DNA of 45,157 nt from Dactylosporangium sucinum (GCF_014647515.1 NZ_BMPI01000084.1:1-45157), one strand, 5' to 3'; counted from the stretch's first letter, positions 16,031 to 24,404 are shown. Notes: generated from the letters alone by a model not told the origin. Made by a program: numbers and translations.

Positions 16031-16934
16031 CGACGCCGAGCTGCTGCCAGACCTCGCGGGTGGCCGTGGAGCGGTTGAAGGTGATGAAGTGGATGCCCGG
16101 CACGCCCTCGTCGAGCAGCCGCTGGCACATCCCGCTGAGGTGGTCGATGCCGAGCCGCCGCACGGCCTGCGGGTCGTCGGCGACCCGCTCGAACCGGGCC
16201 GCGAGCTCGGGTGGGAACGGCGCGCCGGACAGCTGCTGCGACCGCGCGATCGTGCCGATGTTGGTGACCGGCATCACGCCCGCGACGATCGGCGTCGAGC
16301 ACCCGGCCGCCGCGACCCGGTCGCGCAGCCGCAGGTAGTCGTCGGCGTCGAAGAACATCTGGGTGATCGCGAAGTCGGCGCCGGCCCGGCACTTGCGCAC
16401 GAAGTTGGCGGTGTCGGACTCGACGTCGGCCGAGCGGGGATGCTTGTAGGGAAACGCGGCCACCCCGATGCTGAAGTCGCCCGCGTCGCGGACCAGCCGC
16501 ACGAGGTCCTCGGCGTAGAGCACGCCCTGCGGGTGGCGCACCCACTCCGCGTTGGGGTCGCCCGGCGGGTCGCCGCGCACCAGCAGGAAGTTGCGGATCC
16601 CGGCCCCGGCGAGCTGCCCGATCACGTTGCGCAGCTCGGCGACCGAGTGGTTGACCGCCGTCAGGTGCGCCATCGGCAGCAGCGTGGTCTCGGCGGCGAC
16701 CCGCTCGGTCACCGACACCGTGGTGTCCCGCGTGGTCCCGCCCGCGCCGTAGGTGATCGACACGAACGACGGCTGGAGCGGCTCGAGCTCCCGGATCGTC
16801 TGCCAGAGCTGCCGGTCCGCCTCCGGCGTCTTCGGCGGCGAGAACTCAAACGAGAAGGTCGGCCCCTGCTCGGCGATCAGCTGACCGATCGCGGCGGGGC
16901 CGCCGCCCATGACGGAAGGAAGTCCGAGAGCCAC
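16017..16934 (-). CDS. metF: 5,10-methylenetetrahydrofolate reductase
   Basis: MetF reduces methylene-THF to methyl-THF with FAD, supplying the methyl group for methionine synthesis. The product is 305 residues, the usual length. It has the N-terminal strand F-S-F-E-F-S-P-P-K-T with the catalytic Glu (about residue 30), the folate-site motif H-L-T-A-V-N-H-S (about 90), and L-V-R-G-D-P-P-G-D (about 117-125) and Q-M-F-F-D (about 192). The start is GTG 16934; an internal Met at residue 9 is possible. A TACAGT -10-like box lies just upstream on the minus strand. In M. tuberculosis an MTHFR gene (Rv2172c) also sits beside the GGPP-synthase/pknL locus. Confidence 0.95.
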   Translation of the reverse strand: MALGLPSVMGGGPAAIGQLIAEQGPTFSFEFSPPKTPEADRQLWQTIRELEPLQPSFVSITYGAGGTTRDTTVSVTERVAAETTLLPMAHLTAVNHSVAELRNVIGQLAGAGIRNFLLVRGDPPGDPNAEWVRHPQGVLYAEDLVRLVRDAGDFSIGVAAFPYKHPRSADVESDTANFVRKCRAGADFAITQMFFDADDYLRLRDRVAAAGCSTPIVAGVMPVTNIGTIARSQQLSGAPFPPELAARFERVADDPQAVRRLGIDHLSGMCQRLLDEGVPGIHFITFNRSTATREVWQQLGVGART

Positions 16935-17111
16935 GCTCCGACTGTAGTGCCCGCCGCCCCCGCGCCGGCACCTCCGGTGCGCCGAATCCTGTCGTACCTC
17001 GGCGGTAGAACTGTGGCCGGACGCTCATCGGCGCGGGGTTGCCGCCGCGATGCCTCGCCGCACCGACGGGCCGCCCGGGGGTCGCTGCCTTCCAGGAAAG
17101 GAGCGTGTCTC
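16935..17111. promoter_or_regulatory. divergent promoter region between metF and the XRE/TPR gene
   Basis: This 177-base region separates two divergent genes. On the minus strand TACAGT ends about 12 bases before the metF GTG and fits a -10 box. On the plus strand a good ribosome site (AAAGGAG) ends about 8 bases before the ATG at 17112. I see no clear operator or S-adenosylmethionine riboswitch. Confidence 0.4.
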
Positions 17112-18602
17112 ATGGTGCCCGATCCCATGGTGCCCGACGAGGGCGAGCCGCTGGGTCTCCTGCTGACCCGGCGCCGGCTGGAGCTGGGCCGCTCCCAGCT
17201 CCGCCTGGCCGAGCAACTCTGCGCCGCCTCCGGCGTCGCGACCATCACCCGTCACGAGGTCTCGCGCTGGGAGCGCGAGGACCGGGTGCCGACCGGCACC
17301 TGGCTGGCCTGGCTCGCGCTGGTCCTGGAGACGCCGCTCGGCGCCCTGGAGCGGGCGGCCGCCCGCTCCCGGTCCCGCCGCGCCGGACCGGCGGCGCCGC
17401 GCTCCCCCGCACCGCCCGCCCCCACATCCGCCCCGGCGGCGGCCCCGGCCCCGGCCACGACCCTGGCGGCGGCCCCGGCAGCGGCTACAGCCCCGGCTAC
17501 AGCGGCGGCGACCTCGAGCCCGGCGGCGGCCCGGGCGGCGGCTCCGGCAGCGGCGGCGGCCGCGCGCCCGGCCCCGGCCCTGGCTGCGGGCGGCGCGGTC
17601 CGCATCGCCGAGCTGCGCCGGATGGACGACCTGCTGAGCGGGCCCGAGCTGGCCGCGGCGGTCGGCACCGCCCTCCGCGCGGCGATCCGGGAGGCGACCG
17701 CCCGGCGCAGCGACGACCGGCACCCGCGCGATGCCCTCACCCACGTCGCCGAGCTGCTGCAGCTCTCCGCCTGGGTCACCGCCGACCACACGCTCGCCGA
17801 GGGCACCGCGCTGCTCCACCGCGGCGTCCGGCTGGCCTTGGCCGCCGGGCACCGCACGCTCGCCGGCCACCTGCTCGGCTGCCTGGCCCAGCTCCGCGCC
17901 GAGGCCGCCCTCCGGCCGGCCGGCACCGCCAGCCATCCCCGCCCTCCCGGAGCCGCCGGCCTTCCCGGAGCCGCCGGCCTTCCCGGAGCCGCCGGCCTTC
18001 CCGGAGCGGCGCGGTCGGCGCTGCGGCTGGCGCGGGCCGGGCGGCGGATCGCGGCGCCGGCCGACGCGGGGACGTCGGCGGTGCTGTGGCTGCGGGAGGG
18101 GTATGCGGCGGCCGTGGCCGGCGAGCGCCGCGCCTGCGACGAGGCCCTGGCCGCGGCCGAGCGCGCCCACGCCCGGCGCGACCCGGCGCTGGACGCCCCC
18201 TGGGCGTACTGGCTGGACGACGCCCACCTCGCCGCCGCCTCCGGCCGCTGCCTCGCCGTCCTCGGCCGGGGCCGCCCGGCCGTGCCGTTCCTCGAACGGG
18301 CGCTGGCGGCCAGGTCCGTGCGCTTCCGCGCGGCCGGTCTCACCGCGGCGGCGCTGGCCCGGGCCCACGTCGCCGCCGGCGACCTGGACGCGGCCTGCGC
18401 CGCGGCCCGCACGGCCCTGCTCGCCTGCGTGCGATCCGGCTCCGCCCGCGCCCTGCACGACCTGCGCGCCATCGAACCGGCGCTGCGCCGCGCGACCGCG
18501 TACGGCGACTACGCCGAGCTGGCCGGGTCCGCCCGCCCCTGCCTCCCGCAACCACCGCCACCAGCACGCCCGCCCCGCCCCGCAACCCGTGCCACCGCCT
18601 GA
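17112..18602 (+). CDS. XRE-type helix-turn-helix protein with Ala/Pro linker and TPR-like C-terminal domain
   Basis: The product is 496 residues. Residues 14-80 form a cro/C1-type helix-turn-helix (R-R-x-x-L-G-x-S-Q-x-x-L-A-E then I-T-R-H-E-V-S-R-W-E-R). A linker of about 85 residues made almost only of Ala, Pro, Thr and Ser follows. The rest is Ala/Leu/Arg-rich helical repeats resembling tetratricopeptide repeats, interrupted by three G-A-A-G-L-P repeats. Many actinomycete regulators share this layout, with the TPR part binding peptides or partners. The ligand and regulon are unknown. The AAAGGAG ribosome site fixes the ATG. Confidence 0.8.
   Translation: MVPDPMVPDEGEPLGLLLTRRRLELGRSQLRLAEQLCAASGVATITRHEVSRWEREDRVPTGTWLAWLALVLETPLGALERAAARSRSRRAGPAAPRSPAPPAPTSAPAAAPAPATTLAAAPAAATAPATAAATSSPAAARAAAPAAAAAARPAPALAAGGAVRIAELRRMDDLLSGPELAAAVGTALRAAIREATARRSDDRHPRDALTHVAELLQLSAWVTADHTLAEGTALLHRGVRLALAAGHRTLAGHLLGCLAQLRAEAALRPAGTASHPRPPGAAGLPGAAGLPGAAGLPGAARSALRLARAGRRIAAPADAGTSAVLWLREGYAAAVAGERRACDEALAAAERAHARRDPALDAPWAYWLDDAHLAAASGRCLAVLGRGRPAVPFLERALAARSVRFRAAGLTAAALARAHVAAGDLDAACAAARTALLACVRSGSARALHDLRAIEPALRRATAYGDYAELAGSARPCLPQPPPPARPPRPATRATA
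17946..18009 (+). repeat. in-frame 18-bp minisatellite (three and a half units)
   Basis: Three exact copies of CCCGGAGCCGCCGGCCTT and a partial fourth follow each other inside the XRE/TPR gene. Each unit encodes Gly-Ala-Ala-Gly-Leu-Pro. Perfect identity between copies suggests recent expansion and a likely length polymorphism; the reading frame is unaffected by gain or loss of units. Confidence 0.9.
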
Positions 18603-18633
18603 CACACCCACGACCCCGGCCCGCCCGACCGAA

Positions 18634-18668
18634 TGCCCGCCGGGCCGCCTTCGGCTGGGGGCCGGGCA
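18634..18668. terminator. imperfect GC hairpin after the XRE/TPR gene
   Basis: TGCCCG and CGGGCA bracket an imperfectly paired GC-rich stem with TTCG-like loop bases about 30 bases after the stop codon. Pairing in the middle is weak and there is no T-tract. It is a possible terminator only. Confidence 0.3.
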
Positions 18669-18845
18669 CTGATCCCGGACGTTCCTGGGTCGTATGTGAC
18701 TGGAAACGTCCACGATCATGAACGCCCCCCAGCCGACGGCAAGGAGTCCGGCCGGAAGCGCCGACATGTCGCATTCGTCCACGGCACCGCCGGCGAGGTG
18801 AGCGGGGGCCAAACCGGCGAGTCGGCAATCGGTCCGGGTTGGGGC

Positions 18846-18851
18846 TAGCGT
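18846..18851 (+). promoter_or_regulatory. -10 box of a near-leaderless promoter for crtE
   Basis: TAGCGT lies 7 bases before the GTG at 18859, the spacing expected if transcription begins at the start codon. No ribosome site is visible. The remaining 18603-18845 region holds nothing else I can call apart from the weak hairpin at 18634. Confidence 0.5.
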
Positions 18852-18858
18852 CATCGCC

Positions 18859-19923
18859 GTGACGCACCCCTTTCTTGACCGGGTCGACCTCCGCGGCCGG
18901 GTGCAGGACGCCCTGCGGCGGTTCCTGGAGCGGCGGCGGGCCCGGCTGACCGAGATCGAGACCGTCGCGCTCGCGCCGGTCGCCGACGCCATCGACGCGC
19001 TGGTGCTCGGGGGTGGCAAGCGGCTGCGGCCGGCGTTCGCCTACTGGGGGCACCGCGGGGCCGGCGGGGCCGACTGCGACGAGGTCGTCGCGGCCGCTGC
19101 GGCGCTCGAGCTGGTGCAGGCCAGCGCCCTCATCCACGACGACGTGATGGACGGGTCGGAGACCCGGCGCGGGGAGCCCGCCGTGCACCGGCGGTTCGCG
19201 AAGCTGCACGCGGAGGCCGGCTGGCGCGGCGACGCCACCGGGTTCGGGACGGCGGCGGCGATCCTGCTCGGCGACCTGTGCCTCGTGTGGTCCGACGAGA
19301 TGCTGCACACGAGCGGGGTCGACCCGCTGGTGGTCGCGCGGGCCCGGCCCGTGTTCGACGAGATGCGCACCGAGGTGACCATCGGGCAGTACCTCGACGT
19401 GCAGACCCAGGCCACCGGCGACACGTCGGTCGAGCGGGCGAGCCTGGTGGCGCGGTTCAAGTCGGCGAAGTACACGATCGAGCAGCCGCTGCTCTTCGGC
19501 GCGGCGCTGGCGGGGGCGCCGGCCGGGCTGGTCAAGGCCTACTCGGCGTTCGGGCTGCCGCTCGGCGAGGCCTTCCAGCTGCGCGACGACGTGCTCGGCG
19601 TGTTCGGCGACCCGCAGGTGACCGGCAAGCCGGCCGGCGACGACCTGCGGGAGGGCAAGCGGACCTACCTGGTGGCCGCCGCGCTGGAGCGGCCGGAGGG
19701 GAAGGTCCTCGGCGCGCGGCTCGGCGACCCCGCCCTCGACGCCGCCGGCGTGGCCGAGCTGCGGGAGGTGATCGTGCGGACCGGGGCGCTGGAGCGCACC
19801 GAGCAGCGGATCGCCGCGCTCACCGGCACCGCGCTGGCGGCGCTCGCGAGCGCCGAGGTGACCGACGAGGCGCGCGAGGTGCTCACCGGTCTCGCCCAGG
19901 CCGCCACCCAGCGGACCGGGTAG
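18859..19923 (+). CDS. crtE: geranylgeranyl diphosphate synthase (polyprenyl synthetase)
   Basis: The enzyme condenses isopentenyl diphosphate with allylic diphosphates to give GGPP, the precursor of carotenoids and other prenyl lipids. The product is 354 residues. The first aspartate-rich motif DDVMD is at about residues 94-98, followed by G-S-E-T-R-R-G, and the second motif DDVLG is near 242. The residues four and five places before the first motif are small (Ser, Ala), which favours products longer than farnesyl diphosphate. The best synteny is with M. tuberculosis idsA2, which lies near Rv2175c and pknL. The 3' end overlaps the convergent crtYd coding region by 41 bases. Confidence 0.92.
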   Translation: MTHPFLDRVDLRGRVQDALRRFLERRRARLTEIETVALAPVADAIDALVLGGGKRLRPAFAYWGHRGAGGADCDEVVAAAAALELVQASALIHDDVMDGSETRRGEPAVHRRFAKLHAEAGWRGDATGFGTAAAILLGDLCLVWSDEMLHTSGVDPLVVARARPVFDEMRTEVTIGQYLDVQTQATGDTSVERASLVARFKSAKYTIEQPLLFGAALAGAPAGLVKAYSAFGLPLGEAFQLRDDVLGVFGDPQVTGKPAGDDLREGKRTYLVAAALERPEGKVLGARLGDPALDAAGVAELREVIVRTGALERTEQRIAALTGTALAALASAEVTDEAREVLTGLAQAATQRTG

Positions 19924-20203
19924 GCAGCCACGTCCAGACCGACAGCGTCGCCAGGATCAGCGCGAAGCCGAAGGCGAGGTCCTCGACGGGGGCGTGCACC
20001 AGGCGTACCCCCAGAATCGCCCCGGGATCGTAGCGCACCACGCCCCGCCCGGTGAGGATCCCGTTCGAGAGCAGCTGGAAGCCCAGGATGATCGGGTACG
20101 CGCACCAGAACACCCGCCCGAGGACCAGGCGGGTGCGCAGGACGAGGACGTCGAGCAGGACGGCCGCCACCACCCCGGCGGCGGCCGCCATCGTGTAGGT
20201 CAT
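19883..20203 (-). CDS. crtYd: lycopene cyclase subunit CrtYd
   Basis: The product is 106 residues with three membrane helices. It is one half of the heterodimeric actinobacterial lycopene cyclase that forms beta-ionone rings (or, in relatives, epsilon rings). Family features are the loop Y-D-P-x-x-I-L-G-x-R-L (about residues 58-68) and the acidic P-V-E-D-L-A-F-G-F motif (about 72-80), the counterpart of the active-site P-x-E-E motif. The ATG at 20203 overlaps the crtYc stop as ATGA, so the two halves are made in fixed ratio. The last 13 codons lie antisense to the end of crtE. Confidence 0.88.
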   Translation of the reverse strand: MTYTMAAAAGVVAAVLLDVLVLRTRLVLGRVFWCAYPIILGFQLLSNGILTGRGVVRYDPGAILGVRLVHAPVEDLAFGFALILATLSVWTWLPTRSAGWRPGRDR

Positions 20204-20514
20204 CGGCGCGACCAGCGCAGCAGCGTCTGCCGCGTCGCCTCGAAGCCCAGGATCGCGCACAGCGGCACCACGACGAAGAACAGGACCTCCTCCAGCGGCA
20301 GCCCGCCCGGGAACACCACGCCGACGAGCTGGCGGGGGTCGAAGGTCCAGTGCCCGGCGCGGATGGCGAGCAGGTCCCAGACCACGAAGACGGCGGCGAC
20401 CGGCGCGATGGTGAGCACGAGCCGCCGAACCTGGCGCAGGACGCCGACCTTGAGCAGCGGCTCCAGCCACAGCGCGCCGGCCAGGCAGCCGCCCAGCACC
20501 AGCAGGTAGGTCAT
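20200..20514 (-). CDS. crtYc: lycopene cyclase subunit CrtYc
   Basis: The product is 104 residues with three membrane helices and pairs with CrtYd. The conserved motif G-L-P-L-E-E-V-L-F-F (about residues 72-81) holds the acidic catalytic pair of this cyclase family, and D-x-L-A-I-R-x-G-H-W-x-F lies before it (about 47-58). The start ATG at 20514-20512 overlaps the stop of the upstream Rv2175c-like gene by one base (TGATG), so cyclase translation is coupled to that regulator. No separate promoter is visible. Confidence 0.88.
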   Translation of the reverse strand: MTYLLVLGGCLAGALWLEPLLKVGVLRQVRRLVLTIAPVAAVFVVWDLLAIRAGHWTFDPRQLVGVVFPGGLPLEEVLFFVVVPLCAILGFEATRQTLLRWSRR

Positions 20515-20861
20515 CAGAAGCCCAGCGCCTGCGCGCGCCGCTTGACCTCGGTCGCCCGGTTGCCGCGCAGCGCCTCGGCCGGGGTACCGGGCAGGGACTC
20601 GTCGGCGGTGTACAGCCACCGCAGCGCCTCATCGTCGTTGTACCCAGCGTCCAACAACAGCGTGAGCACGCCCGGAAGGTGCTTCACCACGGCGCCTTCC
20701 ATGATGAAGTCCGCCGGGACGCGCAGCACGCCCCGCTCCCGGACGGCGATCAGTGCGTGGTCGCGGACCAGCTGATGCACCCGGTTCACCGGGATGCCGA
20801 GGCGTTCGGCGACGTCGGGGACGGTCAGCCACTCGGCGGGCCCTACAGGTAGTTCGGTCAC
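20514..20861 (-). CDS. Rv2175c-like winged-helix DNA-binding protein
   Basis: The product is 115 residues with an N-terminal helix-turn-helix (W-L-T-V-P-D-V-A-E-R-L-G-I-P-V-x-R-V-H-Q-L, about residues 11-31) and a C-terminal helical domain of the Rv2175c type. In M. tuberculosis Rv2175c is a DNA-binding protein phosphorylated by the kinase PknL near its N-terminus, which lowers DNA binding. Here the pknL homologue lies close by on the opposite strand, so the pair is conserved, and a Thr at residue 2 is the only N-terminal Thr before the HTH. The GTG at 20861 is the likely start. It is followed without gap by crtYc and crtYd. Confidence 0.88.
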   Translation of the reverse strand: MTELPVGPAEWLTVPDVAERLGIPVNRVHQLVRDHALIAVRERGVLRVPADFIMEGAVVKHLPGVLTLLLDAGYNDDEALRWLYTADESLPGTPAEALRGNRATEVKRRAQALGF

Positions 20862-20915
20862 CCCAACACAGTGCCATGTCCACGGACGTGACACGAAGAC
20901 AGGAAGGCAACGGCT
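20862..20915. promoter_or_regulatory. short divergent promoter region
   Basis: Only 54 bases separate the Rv2175c-like gene (minus) from the single-pass membrane protein (plus). The two promoters must overlap, so both directions are probably controlled together. An AGGAAGG ribosome site precedes the plus-strand GTG at 20916. Confidence 0.4.
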
Positions 20916-21539
20916 GTGGCGCTCTGGCACAAGGTCCGCCGGGAGCTCGCGGGGGCCTGGCGTTCCGCGCGGTACGACGTGACCCGACACCGCCGGCGGC
21001 GCCTCATGGTGCGGCTCGCGGGCGCGGAGACGGCCGAGTTCGGCCCGCGCGGCCACCGCGGGCTGCACGTCGCGAAGCGCCCGCCACGGCGGATCGCGGC
21101 CGGCGCCGGGGTCGCCCTGCTGGTGGCCGGCGGCGCGGCCGGCACGTACCTGGCGGTGGCCGGCAGCCTGACGGCGCTCAGGCCCGGCCCGGCGCAGCCG
21201 CCGGCGGCGCAACCGGCGGCGCCCGCTCCGGCGACGGCCACGGTGCCGGTACCGCGGACGAACCCGCTGCCCAACCCGACGCAGCCCCGGCCGCAGGTGC
21301 GGCGCACGACCCCGAAGCAGGTCATCGCGTTGCCGCCGATCGGCCAGCCGCAGCCGGTGCCCACCACGAACGAGCCGGAGAGCACCCTGACCCCGTCGCC
21401 GAGCCCGAGCGAGTCCAGCCCGTCTCCGTCACCTTCCGTGCGCGACGTATCGCCCAGTAGTAGCGCCTCAAAGCACCCGAAATGGGGACAACAAGGTGAC
21501 GAGGGCGCCGCGTCGGGCCAATCCGGCGCTGGGCGCTGA
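20916..21539 (+). CDS. single-pass membrane protein with Pro/Ser-rich extracytoplasmic tail
   Basis: The product is 207 residues. A basic cytoplasmic segment (about residues 1-58, many Arg) precedes one membrane helix (about 59-82), and the rest is disordered and rich in Pro, Ala, Thr and Ser with P-S-P-S-P runs near the end. The positive-inside rule puts the tail outside the cell. I recognise no domain. The gene directly precedes pknL, and an envelope or kinase-related role would be a guess. The GTG start has an AGGAAGG site 8-10 bases upstream. Confidence 0.7.
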   Translation: MALWHKVRRELAGAWRSARYDVTRHRRRRLMVRLAGAETAEFGPRGHRGLHVAKRPPRRIAAGAGVALLVAGGAAGTYLAVAGSLTALRPGPAQPPAAQPAAPAPATATVPVPRTNPLPNPTQPRPQVRRTTPKQVIALPPIGQPQPVPTTNEPESTLTPSPSPSESSPSPSPSVRDVSPSSSASKHPKWGQQGDEGAASGQSGAGR

Positions 21540-21559
21540 GGTTTCGGCCTCACCAGCCG

Positions 21560-21565
21560 TACACT
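21560..21565 (+). promoter_or_regulatory. -10 box before pknL
   Basis: TACACT lies 8 bases before the pknL ATG at 21574 and fits a leaderless or near-leaderless start. No good -35 element is visible, and read-through from the upstream gene is also possible. Confidence 0.35.
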
Positions 21566-21573
21566 CGCAGCCG

Positions 21574-23538
21574 ATGGATACCACGGTCGCCGATCCACTG
21601 CTCGGTGCGCTTCTCGACGGGCGCTACCGCGTTCGCTCGCGTGTCGCCAAGGGCGGCATGGCGACGGTCTACACAGCGCTCGACGAGCGCCTGGAGCGCA
21701 CGGTCGCGCTGAAGATCATCCATCCCGCGCACTCGCGGGACCCGCAGTTCGTCGACCGCTTCACCGACGAGGCGAAGACGATCGCGCGGCTGACCCACCC
21801 GAACGTGGTCGCCGTCTACGACCAGGGCAACCACCAGGGCCTGCCCTATCTCGTGATGGAGTACGTGCGCGGCCGCACGCTGCGCGAGGTGCTGGCCGAG
21901 CGGCGCCGCCTGCAGCCGCAGGAGGCCCTCGCGATCATGGAGCAGATGCTCGCCGCGATCGCCGCCGCGCACCGGGCCGGGCTCGTGCACCGCGACGTCA
22001 AGCCGGAGAACGTGCTGGTCGCGGAGGCGCCGGGCGACACGCACAACCTCATCGACGGCGTGGTCAAGGTCGCCGACTTCGGGCTGGCCCGGGCCGTCGA
22101 GGCGAGCGCCGACGAGACCGGGTCGCACCTCATGGCCACCGTCGCCTACGTGGCGCCCGAGCTGGTCACCGACGGGCACGCCGACCCGCGCACCGACGTC
22201 TACTCGGCCGGCATCGTGCTGTTCGAGATGCTCACCGGGCGGGTGCCCTACGAGGCCGACCGCCCCGTCGAGGTGGCCTGGCAGCACGTCGACCGCGACG
22301 TGCCGTTCCCCTCGCGGTACGTGCCGGGGCTCCCGACCGCCGTCGACGACCTCGTCGCGCGGGCCACCCGCCGCGACCCCGGCGCCCGGCCGACCGACGC
22401 GGGCGCGCTGCTCGCCGAGGTGCAGGCGTGCCGGGACGACATCGGCGTCGAGCTCGCCACCCGGTCGCGGCCGCTGGCCCAGCCGACCGTGGTCGTGCCC
22501 CGGGTCGAGTCGGTCCCGCAGACGTACCAGTCGCAGCCGCAGCAGCGGCCCTCGTGGGCCCGCCTCCCCGGCGGCGGCCCGGCCCAGCCGCCGGCCCGGC
22601 GCCGCCGCGCGCCCGAGCCCAGCGGCCCGGGCGGCAAGCTCAACGAGCTCATGGCGCAGATCAACGCCAACCCGCGGACCCGCCTGACGGTGATCGCGGC
22701 GATGCTGACGGTCGGCCTGCTCGTGGCCATCGGTGGATACTGGCTCGGCGTCGGCCGCTACACCGACGCGCCCGACCTCCGGCAGTACAACCGCGACCAG
22801 ATCGTCGAGATGGCCCGCGCCAACGGCTTCAAGGTCCAGTTCGCCGAGCCGAAGTTCGACGCATCGGTACCCAAGGACAAGGTGCTCGTCCAGGACCCCG
22901 GCCCCGGCGGGCGCATCCTCGACGGCGGCACCATCACGATCACGCTCTCGCTCGGCCCCGAGGTCTACAAGGTGCCGGACATCGCCGGCAAGGAGTACGA
23001 CCTGGCGCTGGTCGACCTGCAGGCCATGAAGCTCACCGGCACCCGCGCCGACAAGTATGACGACGCCGTGCCGCCCGGCTACGTGGTCGACACCGAGCCG
23101 AAGATCGGCACGCAGGTCAACCCCGGCTCGGCCGTCAAGGTTTTCGTCAGCGTGGGCCCCAACCCGGTCAAGGTGCCGCTGCTCATCGGCAAGCAGCTGG
23201 AGGCGGCCAAGCAGGAGCTGTCGAAGGTCCACATCCAGCTCGGCCGGGTCGAGGAGGTCGAGAGCGACAAGCCCAAGAACGAGGTCGTCTCGCAGAGCAT
23301 CGGCGACGGCAACAGCGTCACCGACGGCATGGTCATGGACGTGCAGATCTCGAAGGGCCCGGCGATGGTCACCGTGCCGCGGGTCATCGACATGCAGCTC
23401 CAGGACGCGCGCAAGACGCTCGAGGACATGGGCTTCAAGGTCGACTCGCAGGGCTTCGGCACGGTCCGCCAGCAGGACCCGCAACCGGGCACGGCGGTGC
23501 CCCCCGGCACCACGATCCGCCTGTTCGCGTTCTTCTGA
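21574..23538 (+). CDS. pknL: PASTA-domain Ser/Thr protein kinase, PknL type
   Basis: The product is 654 residues. The kinase domain (about residues 17-290) has a glycine loop (V-A-K-G-G-M-A-T-V-Y), catalytic Lys47, H-R-D-V-K-P-E-N with Asp141, D-F-G with Asp168, and A-P-E near 194. A Pro-rich juxtamembrane segment leads to one helix (about 373-392). Four PASTA repeats of 60-70 residues fill the extracytoplasmic part, each with a D/E-x-G-x-x-V pattern; PASTA domains of this family bind cell-wall fragments. Neighbours match the M. tuberculosis pknL locus, and the likely substrate is the Rv2175c-like protein encoded at 20514. The ATG at 21574 is preceded by TACACT. Confidence 0.94.
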   Translation: MDTTVADPLLGALLDGRYRVRSRVAKGGMATVYTALDERLERTVALKIIHPAHSRDPQFVDRFTDEAKTIARLTHPNVVAVYDQGNHQGLPYLVMEYVRGRTLREVLAERRRLQPQEALAIMEQMLAAIAAAHRAGLVHRDVKPENVLVAEAPGDTHNLIDGVVKVADFGLARAVEASADETGSHLMATVAYVAPELVTDGHADPRTDVYSAGIVLFEMLTGRVPYEADRPVEVAWQHVDRDVPFPSRYVPGLPTAVDDLVARATRRDPGARPTDAGALLAEVQACRDDIGVELATRSRPLAQPTVVVPRVESVPQTYQSQPQQRPSWARLPGGGPAQPPARRRRAPEPSGPGGKLNELMAQINANPRTRLTVIAAMLTVGLLVAIGGYWLGVGRYTDAPDLRQYNRDQIVEMARANGFKVQFAEPKFDASVPKDKVLVQDPGPGGRILDGGTITITLSLGPEVYKVPDIAGKEYDLALVDLQAMKLTGTRADKYDDAVPPGYVVDTEPKIGTQVNPGSAVKVFVSVGPNPVKVPLLIGKQLEAAKQELSKVHIQLGRVEEVESDKPKNEVVSQSIGDGNSVTDGMVMDVQISKGPAMVTVPRVIDMQLQDARKTLEDMGFKVDSQGFGTVRQQDPQPGTAVPPGTTIRLFAFF

Positions 23539-24404
23539 TGACGGCGGCGCCGATCGGCGGGCACGCGCCCGCCGCCGGCGGCCTGGCCAAGGCCGCGCTC
23601 CGCTACGTCGACCGCACCGGCGCCACGGCGGTCCAGGTCTACGTCAGCAACCCGCGCGGCTGGGCCCGCACGGCCGGCGACCCGAAGCAGGACGAGGCGT
23701 TCCTCAAGGGCTGCGCCGAGCAGGGTGTGACCGCCTACGTCCACGCGGCCCTGCTGGTCAACCTGGGCTCCCCCACCGAGGCCACGGTGGCGAACTCGCT
23801 CGCGACCCTGGAGCACGCCCTGCGCCGCGGCAAGGAGATCGGCGCCCGCGGCGTGGTCTTCCACGCGGGCTCGGCGGTCGACGCCGCGCACACCGCCACG
23901 GCATTCGCGACGGTACGGGCCGAGCTCGTCCCCCTGCTGGACCGCGCCGAGCGGGAGGGCTGGCCGCCCCTCCTGGTCGAACCGAGCGCGGGCGGCGGCC
24001 GCGCCCTGGCCTCGCGGGTGGAGCACCTGGCCGACTACCTGGCGGCGGCGGACCACCACCCGCACCTGGGCGTCTGCTTCGACACCTGCCACGCGTGGGC
24101 GGCCGGCCACGACCTGGCCACCCCCGGCGGCATGACGGCGACGCTGGACGCCCTGGTGGAGGCGGTCGGCGAGCGCCGCCTGCGCCTGATCCACGCCAAC
24201 GACTCGAAGGACGCGTGCGGCTCGACCCGCGACCGCCACGAGTCCCTGGGCAAGGGCACGATCGGCGCCGCGGCGTTCGCGGAGCTGCTGGGCCACCCGG
24301 CGGCGCGGGGTGTCCCGCTGATCGTGGAGACTCCGAGCGGCGCTGACGCCGCCGAGCACGCGGCGGACATGGCGCTGCTCCGCGCCTCCGCCCCTACTGC
24401 CTAG
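23538..24404 (+). CDS. nfo: endonuclease IV (AP endonuclease)
   Basis: The product is 288 residues with the TIM-barrel fold of endonuclease IV, which cuts DNA 5' of abasic sites using three zinc ions. Family metal-site motifs are all present: H-A-A-L-L-V-N (about 70), F-H-A-G-S (about 115), L-V-E-P-S-A-G-G-G (about 147), F-D-T-C-H-A-W-A-A-G-H-D (about 180), I-H-A-N-D-S-K (about 218), R-H-E-S-L-G-K-G-T-I-G (about 233) and E-T-P near the end. The ATG overlaps the pknL stop by one base (TGATGA), so it is translated with the kinase. Confidence 0.93.
   Translation: MTAAPIGGHAPAAGGLAKAALRYVDRTGATAVQVYVSNPRGWARTAGDPKQDEAFLKGCAEQGVTAYVHAALLVNLGSPTEATVANSLATLEHALRRGKEIGARGVVFHAGSAVDAAHTATAFATVRAELVPLLDRAEREGWPPLLVEPSAGGGRALASRVEHLADYLAAADHHPHLGVCFDTCHAWAAGHDLATPGGMTATLDALVEAVGERRLRLIHANDSKDACGSTRDRHESLGKGTIGAAAFAELLGHPAARGVPLIVETPSGADAAEHAADMALLRASAPTA

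Noticed and set aside
16935..17111. S-adenosylmethionine or cobalamin riboswitch upstream of metF
   Set aside because: No conserved box or multi-stem arrangement is visible in this short region.
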